Source: an uncultured Pseudomonadota bacterium (GTDB lineage: Bacteria > Pseudomonadota > Gammaproteobacteria > Methylococcales > Methylomonadaceae). From it: DNA of 8,957 bases. Numbering within the stretch: the first letter of the stretch is position 1; every line of letters begins with the position of its first letter. The notes under the pieces were generated by a model. The model was not told where the DNA came from. It did not search any database and saw only the letters and a program-made list of their open reading frames with translations. The stretch spans positions 1 to 8,957 of the forward strand of contig CAIZCB010000435.1 in NCBI GenBank assembly GCA_903931355.1. The letters run 5' to 3'. A program made the position numbers and the translations under genes. Below, in pieces: positions 1 through 5,479 of the stretch.

Positions 1-2
1 CT

Positions 3-254
3 CTCGCATTAACTTTAGGCGGCAGTAAGCGCTGGCCTAAATACAAAGCATTAATCAAATTTGCTCGCTCACACTGCGATTTAACCGAAAGCCGTGCTCA
101 AGAATTAATTGGCGAAGTTGCTGATGGTATGGTTAGCGCTATGATTGAAATCAATAGCTATTTACATCGAACACCAGCTTTCAGGCAGATGGGGGAAGTT
201 ATGTTGTCTGAGTGGAATAAAGGGATCAATTTATCTTTGCGGGTAGATGGGTAA
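3..254 (+). CDS. HipA-family serine/threonine kinase, C-terminal fragment (partial, 5' end outside window)
   Basis: The frame is open from the left edge to the TAA at 252-254 (a second stop, TAG, follows directly) and gives 83 residues. Near its start it reads LTLGGSKRWP, followed by a helix-rich stretch (KALIKFARSHCDLTE) and a tail with MLSEWNKGINLSL. This is the usual ending of HipA-type toxins, the kinase half of HipBA toxin-antitoxin modules: a GxxKRW motif, then an FxRxxCxLxE helix, then a closing helical segment. HipA proteins are cytoplasmic kinases; E. coli HipA phosphorylates glutamyl-tRNA synthetase. The catalytic core and any HipB-like antitoxin would lie to the left of the window, so activity and completeness of the module cannot be judged. 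The assignment rests on recognising the C-terminal motif pattern only. Confidence 0.8.
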   Translation, partial: LALTLGGSKRWPKYKALIKFARSHCDLTESRAQELIGEVADGMVSAMIEINSYLHRTPAFRQMGEVMLSEWNKGINLSLRVDG

Positions 255-320
255 TAGTTATCTAAATTAGCTGCGAAGTTTTACTTAGATTTTTTAAATC
301 AATTCATCAAGGGATTAAGA

Positions 321-1130
321 ATGATAGAAACAGACTGGCTTTTAGCCTATTTAACCCTAGGCGCTGCGGTTGGTTTTTTTGCTGGCTTACTAGGTGTCGG
401 TGGTGGTGGGATTATGGTGCCGGTGTTGACGACGATGTTTGCGATGCAGGGCTTTCCGCGTGAGCATCTTGTCCATTTGGCCTTGGCTACTTCAATGGCG
501 GCAATTATCGTTACCTCAATTTCCAGCTTGCGAGCACATCACAAACACGGGGCGGTGATTTGGTCGGTGGTGGTGGCGATTGCGCCGGGGATTGTCGCGG
601 GTACTTTTGGCGGGGCGATTTTGGCGGGCTTGATTCCAGCTAAACCGTTGGCGATTTTTTTCGTGGTTTTTATGGCTTATGTGTCGGTGCAGATGTTGCT
701 GAACATTAAACCTAAACCGACTCGACAACTACCTAAACCGTTGGCTTTGTCTGTGGTCGGCGTGGTGATTGGCGCGGTGTCGGCTTTGGTGGCGATTGGT
801 GGCGGTTCCTTGAGTGTGCCGTTTATGACTTGGTGTAATGTCAAAGTACAAAACGCGATTGGTACCTCGGCGGCGATTGGTTTGCCGATTGCATTGTCGG
901 GTACTTTGGGCTATTTGATTAGCGGCTGGCAAGTGGCTGATATGCCTGAATTTAGCTTTGGTTATATCTATTTGCCAGCGGTGGCGGCGATTGCCTCGAT
1001 TAGTATTTTCACCGCGCCATTGGGGGCGAAGCTGGCGCATAAATTGCCAGTGGCGACGTTGAAGAAGCTGTTTGCGGTGATGTTGATGCTGTTGTCATCG
1101 AAAATGTTGCATACGGTTTTCTTTAGTTAA
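321..1130 (+). CDS. TauE/SafE-family membrane permease (sulfite exporter-like)
   Basis: This 269-residue, very hydrophobic protein suggests about eight membrane helices. It shows the internal duplication typical of the TauE/SafE (formerly DUF81) family. The first half has a glycine-rich motif around residues 22-35 ([14 protein letters not shown]), then [14 protein letters not shown] at 56-69. The second half repeats it at 156-168 ([13 protein letters not shown]), then [14 protein letters not shown] at 181-194. A basic loop (RAHHKHG, 71-77) probably faces the cytoplasm. Known members export sulfite, sulfoacetate or other organic anions across the inner membrane. The substrate here cannot be told from sequence. 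The start is supported by AAGGGA at 309-314, six bases before the ATG. No sulfur or taurine genes lie next to it, so the context gives no substrate hint. The next gene starts only 13 bases downstream but has a different base composition. Confidence 0.88.
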   Translation: MIETDWLLAYLTLGAAVGFFAGLLGVGGGGIMVPVLTTMFAMQGFPREHLVHLALATSMAAIIVTSISSLRAHHKHGAVIWSVVVAIAPGIVAGTFGGAILAGLIPAKPLAIFFVVFMAYVSVQMLLNIKPKPTRQLPKPLALSVVGVVIGAVSALVAIGGGSLSVPFMTWCNVKVQNAIGTSAAIGLPIALSGTLGYLISGWQVADMPEFSFGYIYLPAVAAIASISIFTAPLGAKLAHKLPVATLKKLFAVMLMLLSSKMLHTVFFS

Positions 1131-1143
1131 AAGAATTTTTGTA

Positions 1144-1899
1144 ATGAAAATAGTGACTTGGAATTGCGGTGGCGCTTTTAGAAATAAGCTTCATGAACTT
1201 GATGAGTTTGATGCTGATATTCTGATTATTCAAGAATGTGAAAATCCTGCAAAATCAACCAAAGCATTTTTATCGTGGGCTGGTGATTTTTTATGGATTG
1301 GGGACTCAACTCACAAAGGTATTGGAGTGTTTCCTAGAAAAGGGAACACCGTTAAAAGTTTATCTTGGAATGGACAGTTTAGATTCTCGGGGGTAAACAG
1401 TAAAAATTCTGCTTTAGAGTGGTCGACATCCGATTTAAAACTTTTTTTGCCATTTACCATTAATGATTCGCTTACCGTTTTGGGCGTTTGGACAAAGGGG
1501 GGAAGGGCTCAAACGTTTAGCTATATTGGCCAATTTTGGAAATATTTCCAAATTCATCGTACTGAACTTTCAAATCAAAGAACGTTGATAATAGGTGATT
1601 TTAATAGTAATCAAGTCTGGGATCAGTCAGATAGATGGTGGAGTCATTCGGATGTTGTCGATGAATTGAATGAAATTGGAGTAGTCAGCTTATATCATCA
1701 CCAATTTAACGAAGCTCAAGGAAAAGAAGCTACGCCTACTTTCTATCTTTATCGTCACATGGAAAAGAAATACCACATTGATTATGTTTTCTGCTCAAGT
1801 GATCTTGTTGGGCAATCTAATCTTTTAATTGGTTTGCCTGAAAAATGGCTTCGACTAAGTGACCATATGCCGTTGAGTGTAGCGGTTGAGATGGGCTAA
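1144..1899 (+). CDS. Endonuclease/exonuclease/phosphatase (EEP) fold protein
   Basis: The 251 residues carry the ordered catalytic motifs of the DNase I/exonuclease III-like fold. These are TWN at 5-7, QECE at 30-33 (metal-binding Glu31), GDFN at 151-154 (Asp152, Asn154), HIDYVF at 211-216 (Asp213), and SDH at 239-241 (Asp240, His241). All expected metal and catalytic positions are present, so it should be an active Mg-dependent phosphodiesterase or phosphatase. Members cut DNA, RNA, or phosphoester head groups; the substrate is not predictable here. There is no signal peptide, so it is probably cytoplasmic. No clear ribosome-binding site precedes the ATG. The gene is clearly more AT-rich than its neighbours: by hand count, line 1201-1260 is 20/60 G+C against 39/60 for line 541-600. 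Six of its nine arginines use AGA or AGG. That suggests acquisition by transfer. Confidence 0.85.
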   Translation: MKIVTWNCGGAFRNKLHELDEFDADILIIQECENPAKSTKAFLSWAGDFLWIGDSTHKGIGVFPRKGNTVKSLSWNGQFRFSGVNSKNSALEWSTSDLKLFLPFTINDSLTVLGVWTKGGRAQTFSYIGQFWKYFQIHRTELSNQRTLIIGDFNSNQVWDQSDRWWSHSDVVDELNEIGVVSLYHHQFNEAQGKEATPTFYLYRHMEKKYHIDYVFCSSDLVGQSNLLIGLPEKWLRLSDHMPLSVAVEMG

Positions 1900-1957
1900 T
1901 AATTAGGAGTTGTTACTTTGCTTGGTGTCAAAATCAGTCACCCTCAGTTTGTTTAGT

Positions 1958-1963
1958 TATAAT
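1958..1963 (+). promoter_or_regulatory. Candidate -10 element upstream of the NADH dehydrogenase gene
   Basis: TATAAT is a perfect match to the sigma-70 -10 consensus and lies 82 bases before the chosen ATG at 2046. No good TTGACA-like -35 box is seen 16-18 bases upstream (that stretch reads around CAGTCA), so the promoter would be weak or activator-dependent. It is the best promoter candidate in the 146-base gap between 1899 and 2046. Confidence 0.45.
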
Positions 1964-2011
1964 GCAAAAACTAGGGAATTTATAACAAAGCACGGACAGC
2001 GCTTTCTTTGC

Positions 2012-2025
2012 TTGCCAAATGGCAA
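2012..2025. promoter_or_regulatory. Short inverted repeat TTGCCA-AA-TGGCAA in the NADH dehydrogenase leader
   Basis: Two perfect 6-base arms are separated by two bases, placed between the candidate -10 element and the Shine-Dalgarno. It could be an operator half-site pair or a small leader hairpin. It is not the TTGAT-N4-ATCAA FNR site known from E. coli ndh. A repeat this short can arise by chance, so the call is tentative. Confidence 0.25.
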
Positions 2026-2045
2026 CAGACTTGAGGGGAAAGATA

Positions 2046-3347
2046 ATGGCTGACGAGATACATAAAATTCTGATTATCGGCGGCGGTGCGGCTGGTTTAG
2101 AGCTGGCAACCCATTTGGGCCATGCGCTAGGCAAAAAAGGTTTGGCAGAAGTGACTTTGTTGGATGCCACTTCGACTCATATCTGGAAGCCGTTGTTGCA
2201 CGAAGTTGCTTCCGGCACCTTGGCAGAAGCTGAGGAAATCGAATACTTATCCCAAGCCCATCGTAATCATTTCCGCTTTCGCTTAGGCCGTATGGAAGGT
2301 CTAAATCGCGAAACTCAAGAAGTCATCGTTAGCCCCACACTTAACGACAAAGGTGTTGAATTAATTCCGCGTCGGGTATTGAAATACGATACTTTGGTGA
2401 TGTCGGTCGGTAGTGTTTCTAATACTTTTGGGATTAAAGGTGTTGATCAACATTGCATGTTTATCGACACCACCACCCAAGCTTATCGCTTCCAAAAACA
2501 ACTGGTCGAAACCTATTACATTAAATCCTACGCTGGCCAAAATAGCTTAAAAGACAAGCCATTGTCGATTGTGATTATTGGTGCCGGTGCGACTGGGGTT
2601 GAGCTGTCAGCAGAATTACACGAAGTCACCAAGTTGTTAGCGACTTATGGTTTAGAAGATTCTGACAAAGTCAAAATCACCATCATTGAAGCCGCCACCC
2701 AATTATTACCCGCCTTGCCACCGCGTTTATCAACTGCAACTCAACAACAATTGGTGAAGCTGGATATTCAGTTAAAGCTCGGTCGTCGGGTGACGGAAGT
2801 GACCGAAACGGCGGTGCATACTCACGATGGCGAAGTGTTTGAGGCGGATTTAAAAGTCTGGGCGGCGGGGATTAAAGCGCCGGATTGGATGAAAAATCTC
2901 GACGGCTTAGAAACCAATCACATCAATCAACTGGTGGTCGATCAGACCTTAAAAACTAGTGATGACAATATTTTTGCAATTGGCGACTGTGCTGCTTGTG
3001 TTTGGGAAGGTCATGGTGGCAATGTGCCGCCGCGCGCCCAAGCCGCACATCAACAAGCCTCGGCAGTGGCAAAAACCATTGTTAATCGCCTAAAAAATAA
3101 ACCCGCCGTTAAGTTTGTTTATCATGACTACGGTTCCTTGGTGTCGCTAGGCAAATTCACCACCGTTGGCAGCCTGATGGGCAGCTTAATGGGTACGGTG
3201 AGTGTCGGCGGCTTTATTGCTTACATCGTTTATTTGTCGCTGTACAAAATGCACCAAGTCGCGATTCACGGCTATTTCCGCACCGCAATGTTAAGCTTAT
3301 CGAATTTATTCCGCCGCAGTACCCACGCAAAAATTAAAATGCATTAA
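2046..3347 (+). CDS. ndh: Type II NADH:quinone oxidoreductase (NDH-2)
   Basis: This single-subunit flavoprotein passes electrons from NADH to quinone at the cytoplasmic face of the inner membrane without pumping protons. From the ATG at 2046 it has 433 residues, close to E. coli Ndh. The first Rossmann motif (GGGAAG, residues 12-17) binds FAD and is followed by an acidic strand end at Asp40. The second (GAGATG, 179-184) binds NADH. AIGDCA at 311-316 is the conserved FAD-contacting segment, and AQAAHQQ at 331-337 matches the AQxAxQ quinone-site motif. The tail from about 375 is glycine-rich, hydrophobic, then basic, as expected for membrane attachment. An upstream in-frame ATG at 2019 would add nine residues, but GAGGGG at 2033-2038 lies seven bases before 2046, so 2046 is preferred. 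The next gene follows after 25 bases. Confidence 0.93.
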   Translation: MADEIHKILIIGGGAAGLELATHLGHALGKKGLAEVTLLDATSTHIWKPLLHEVASGTLAEAEEIEYLSQAHRNHFRFRLGRMEGLNRETQEVIVSPTLNDKGVELIPRRVLKYDTLVMSVGSVSNTFGIKGVDQHCMFIDTTTQAYRFQKQLVETYYIKSYAGQNSLKDKPLSIVIIGAGATGVELSAELHEVTKLLATYGLEDSDKVKITIIEAATQLLPALPPRLSTATQQQLVKLDIQLKLGRRVTEVTETAVHTHDGEVFEADLKVWAAGIKAPDWMKNLDGLETNHINQLVVDQTLKTSDDNIFAIGDCAACVWEGHGGNVPPRAQAAHQQASAVAKTIVNRLKNKPAVKFVYHDYGSLVSLGKFTTVGSLMGSLMGTVSVGGFIAYIVYLSLYKMHQVAIHGYFRTAMLSLSNLFRRSTHAKIKMH

Positions 3348-3372
3348 TCCATCAATCTATTGAGCTATATAA

Positions 3373-3897
3373 ATGTTAGAACTTGAATATGAATTCCGCG
3401 AACAAGATCTTGTTCATTTTAATGAATTAAGACTTGCCCAAAACCCTGAAATGCAGAAGAAAATCCGCCAGAACCGTTTGTTGGTGCCGGGTGTGATGCT
3501 GGTGTTTGGTTTGTTTTACTATGTCTATTATCAAGACATGTGGACCACTGCCTACATTACCTTGTTGGCTTTGGGCTGGGGGATTGCGTCACCGTTTGTG
3601 ATGAAAATCGACATGCGCCGCCAGTTTTTTAACCAATACACCAAAGCTGAAAAAGCCGCGATGTTTGGGATTCATTCCTTAACAATTGAACCAGAGTTTT
3701 TACAAGAGCGTTCACCGGGTGGTAAACACAAAACTCCTTGGAAAGACATGCTGCGAGTTGAGCGTCATAAAGACTATATTTACATTTATGTAGCGATTGA
3801 TGCGGCGATTGTGATTCCGCGTGAAACCGTTAAAAAGGGCGATTTGAAAGCCTTTGTTAAACAAGCGGAAGGTATTATTGATCGAGTGGCTGGTTAA
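3373..3897 (+). CDS. YcxB-like small membrane protein of unknown function
   Basis: The protein has 174 residues. A polar N-terminal strand and helix (EYEFREQDLVHF) precede two predicted membrane helices at about 36-53 and 57-77. A soluble C-terminal domain of roughly 95 residues follows. That domain has the W-x-D-M-x-R-V-E (123-130), YIYIYV (135-140) and IPR (148-150) pattern seen in YcxB-like C-terminal domains. Their biochemical role is not established. The soluble part probably faces the cytoplasm (positive-inside: KIDMRRQ follows helix two). It lies 25 bases after the NADH dehydrogenase gene on the same strand, with no terminator visible between, so the two are probably co-transcribed. 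The upstream region has only a weak ribosome-binding site. Confidence 0.72.
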   Translation: MLELEYEFREQDLVHFNELRLAQNPEMQKKIRQNRLLVPGVMLVFGLFYYVYYQDMWTTAYITLLALGWGIASPFVMKIDMRRQFFNQYTKAEKAAMFGIHSLTIEPEFLQERSPGGKHKTPWKDMLRVERHKDYIYIYVAIDAAIVIPRETVKKGDLKAFVKQAEGIIDRVAG

Positions 3898-3904
3898 TCA
3901 CTTT

Positions 3905-3938
3905 GCCGTTCGTGCTGATCCAATCACGAACGGCGTTT
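3905..3938 (+). terminator. Rho-independent terminator between the YcxB-like gene and moaE
   Basis: A perfect 10-bp stem (GCCGTTCGTG at 3905-3914 and CACGAACGGC at 3925-3934) encloses a 10-base loop. It is followed by GTTTCGATTTATTTTT on the + strand. The T-rich side favours termination of the rightward YcxB-like transcript. The hairpin also lies just past the stop of the convergent moaE, so it may slow leftward transcription too, though that side has no T tract. Confidence 0.8.
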
Positions 3939-3942
3939 CGAT

Positions 3943-4386
3943 TTATTTTTGATAGCCATTGCTATTACTTTCCACCCAACGCACTTCGCCAGAAGCCAAG
4001 CGTTCTTTTTTCCAAAACGGTGCCTGTTTTTTTAAGGCTTCCATGATGAAACGACAAGCATCAAAAGCGTCTCCTCGATGTGCCGACCAAGCAGCCACTA
4101 ATACCAAACTATCATCCGGCACCACATCACCAATACGGTGAATTAACAAAGTATCCATCAATACCCATTGCTGATTAGCTTGTTCGACAATCAAAGCTAA
4201 CTGTTTTTCAGTCATGCCGGGGTAATGTTCCAACGTCATGCCGACCACACCATCACCTTGATTAAAGTCGCGCATGGTGCCGACAAAAACTGCAGTCGCA
4301 CCGTATTTGCCTGCGAGTTGTTGGGCTTGGTATTCGGCAAGGCTTTGCCAAGGATCGAATGCTTGAGAAGTAAGGCTGATGCTCAT
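3943..4386 (-). CDS. moaE: Molybdopterin synthase catalytic (large) subunit MoaE
   Basis: MoaE pairs with MoaD to convert cyclic pyranopterin monophosphate into molybdopterin by inserting two sulfurs; it acts in the cytoplasm. The 147-residue protein matches the family length (E. coli about 150). It shows FVGTMRDFN (34-42), LEHYPGMTE (52-60), the IHRIGDV segment (82-88), WSAHRGDAFDAC (100-111) and KKQAPFWKKE (119-128). Lys119 and Lys126 fall at the positions of the catalytic lysines of E. coli MoaE, and His103-Arg104 are also kept. The protein appears complete and active. Its ATG is one base after the moaD stop (TAA-T-ATG), so the two are translated as a tight pair, fitting a heterotetrameric product. 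Confidence 0.95.
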   Translation of the reverse strand: MSISLTSQAFDPWQSLAEYQAQQLAGKYGATAVFVGTMRDFNQGDGVVGMTLEHYPGMTEKQLALIVEQANQQWVLMDTLLIHRIGDVVPDDSLVLVAAWSAHRGDAFDACRFIMEALKKQAPFWKKERLASGEVRWVESNSNGYQK

Positions 4387-4387
4387 A

Positions 4388-4621
4388 TTAACCGCCGGTT
4401 ACGGGTGGAAAAAAAGCTAACTCGTCGTTGTCTTTAACCAGTGTATCTAAACCAGCATATTCCATATTCACCGCAACCAATACGCCCTCAGGCATCGCTA
4501 AATCAGGATTTAATTGCTGCCAAATCTGGCTTGCTGATAAAGGTTCAGGCAATAGCAATTCCGCATCAGCATGGCCGACGCGCTCTTTCAAACTGGCAAA
4601 ATAACGGACTTTAATCGACAT
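4388..4621 (-). CDS. moaD: Molybdopterin synthase sulfur-carrier (small) subunit MoaD
   Basis: The 77 residues form a ubiquitin-like beta-grasp protein that opens with IKVRYFASLKERVG and ends in FFPPVTGG. The terminal Gly-Gly is the site adenylated by MoeB and converted to the thiocarboxylate that donates sulfur inside MoaE. Length and ends agree with the family. It is the first gene of a two-gene minus-strand unit with moaE and diverges from moaC across 54 bases. No strong Shine-Dalgarno is visible before the ATG at 4621. MoeB, MoaA and MoeA are not in the window and must be encoded elsewhere. Confidence 0.94.
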   Translation of the reverse strand: MSIKVRYFASLKERVGHADAELLLPEPLSASQIWQQLNPDLAMPEGVLVAVNMEYAGLDTLVKDNDELAFFPPVTGG

Positions 4622-4675
4622 GATGTTTTATCGGGTAATACAATGCCCAGCTGTTAATAATGATCGGATTATCCC
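4622..4675. promoter_or_regulatory. Divergent moaD/moaC intergenic region
   Basis: These 54 bases must hold the start signals for both moaDE and moaC unless transcripts begin inside the opposite gene. AT-rich stretches (TTAATAAT at 4654-4661, and TTTTATC near 4626) could act as -10 elements. An imperfect repeat, ATCGGGTAAT near 4630 and ATCGGATTAT near 4663 (8 of 10 bases), could be an operator pair. Neither is strong enough to name a site. No long Moco-riboswitch-like structure can fit in this space. Confidence 0.3.
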
Positions 4676-5191
4676 ATGCCTAGCAACACGCTCAATCATT
4701 TTAATGCCGCTGGTGAAGCGCACATGGTCGATGTTGGCGATAAAGCCATCACTCAACGCACCGCTGTCTGTGAAGGTTACATCGAAATGCAGGCTTCGAC
4801 TTTGGCGTTGATTATGGCCGGCAATCATAAAAAAGGTGATGTGTTAGGCATTGCGCGTGTTGCTGGAATTATGGCCAGCAAACGTACTGCTGATTTAATT
4901 CCGCTTTGTCATCCGCTGCCATTAACTCATGTGGATATTCAACTAACTACTGATACTGAACATAATCGAGTCTACTGCTTAACCACAGTAAAAACCAATG
5001 GCCAAACTGGGGTGGAAATGGAAGGCCTGACTGCCACACAAATCGCCTTGTTGACGATATATGACATGTGCAAGGCAGTGGATAGGGGGATGGTGATTGG
5101 CGGGGTGCAATTGTTGGAGAAAATGGGTGGGAAGTCGGGGCATTGGCGACACTCAGAGCAAGCTAAATTCATAGGAGAAGATAATGCGTGA
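4676..5191 (+). CDS. moaC: Cyclic pyranopterin monophosphate synthase MoaC
   Basis: MoaC converts the 3',8-cyclo-GTP made by MoaA into cyclic pyranopterin monophosphate, the precursor used by MoaD/MoaE. The protein has 171 residues against about 161 in E. coli and aligns through nearly its whole length. It has [13 protein letters not shown] (8-20), [14 protein letters not shown] (52-65), [12 protein letters not shown] (69-80), [15 protein letters not shown] (106-120) and TIYDMCKAV (127-135). Active-site positions seem intact: Lys53, His79, Asp130 and Lys133 correspond to E. coli Lys51, His77, Asp128 and Lys131. The C-terminal ten residues or so extend beyond the usual end. The last 8 bases overlap the following HigA-like gene, whose Shine-Dalgarno lies inside the moaC coding sequence. 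Confidence 0.95.
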   Translation: MPSNTLNHFNAAGEAHMVDVGDKAITQRTAVCEGYIEMQASTLALIMAGNHKKGDVLGIARVAGIMASKRTADLIPLCHPLPLTHVDIQLTTDTEHNRVYCLTTVKTNGQTGVEMEGLTATQIALLTIYDMCKAVDRGMVIGGVQLLEKMGGKSGHWRHSEQAKFIGEDNA

Positions 5192-5468
5192 TATGTACAA
5201 CCCACCTCATCCGGGATTAGTTTTACGGGAATGGATACCTGAAACAATGAGTATTACCGATGCGGCTAAGGCATTAAAAATATCTCGTGTTACCTTGTCG
5301 AAAATCTTAAATGCCAATAGCAATATCAATATCAGTGCGGATATGGCGATTCGATTGTCTCAGTGGTTAGGTACTTCCGCCGATCTTTGGTTAGAAATGC
5401 AGGTTAAATATGATTTATGGCAAGCTAAGCAAAAAAATACGATTCGTATTGAGCGTTTAGTCGCTTAA
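5184..5468 (+). CDS. HigA/VapI-like addiction-module antitoxin, no toxin partner seen
   Basis: This 94-residue protein has the layout of HigA-type antitoxins. [10 protein letters not shown] lies at 9-18, a lambda-repressor-like helix-turn-helix covers about 23-45 ([20 protein letters not shown]), and [20 protein letters not shown] at 51-70 leads to an [10 protein letters not shown] tail. In known HigBA modules the antitoxin neutralises the HigB mRNA interferase and represses the shared operon. Here no HigB-like ORF is present on either side: moaC overlaps by 8 bases upstream, and the cytochrome gene begins 11 bases downstream. The start at 5184 is supported by AGGAG at 5173-5177 inside moaC; the second Met (codon 4) is too far from it. 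It may be an orphan regulator, an antitoxin for a distant toxin, or a remnant of a module. Family assignment is firm and function uncertain. Confidence 0.88.
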   Translation: MRDMYNPPHPGLVLREWIPETMSITDAAKALKISRVTLSKILNANSNINISADMAIRLSQWLGTSADLWLEMQVKYDLWQAKQKNTIRIERLVA

Positions 5469-5479
5469 TTCAGACTGAC

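Noticed and set aside
260..295. Possible terminator after the HipA fragment: ATCTAA paired with TTAGAT and a following T run
   Set aside because: The stem is only six AT-rich base pairs with a loop of about 19 bases, which is too weak to support a call.
516..1040. Minus-strand ORFs antisense to the permease gene
   Set aside because: They are rich in Arg and His with no recognisable domain or ribosome-binding site, as expected for shadow frames of a GC-rich membrane-protein gene.
2019..2045. Upstream ATG giving a nine-residue extension of the NADH dehydrogenase
   Set aside because: It lacks a Shine-Dalgarno, its first codons contain half of an inverted repeat, and a strong Shine-Dalgarno sits at the right distance from the 2046 ATG.
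5184..5479. Search for a HigB toxin or its remnant next to the HigA-like gene
   Set aside because: moaC overlaps on one side and only 11 bases remain on the other; no HigB-like frame was found on either strand.
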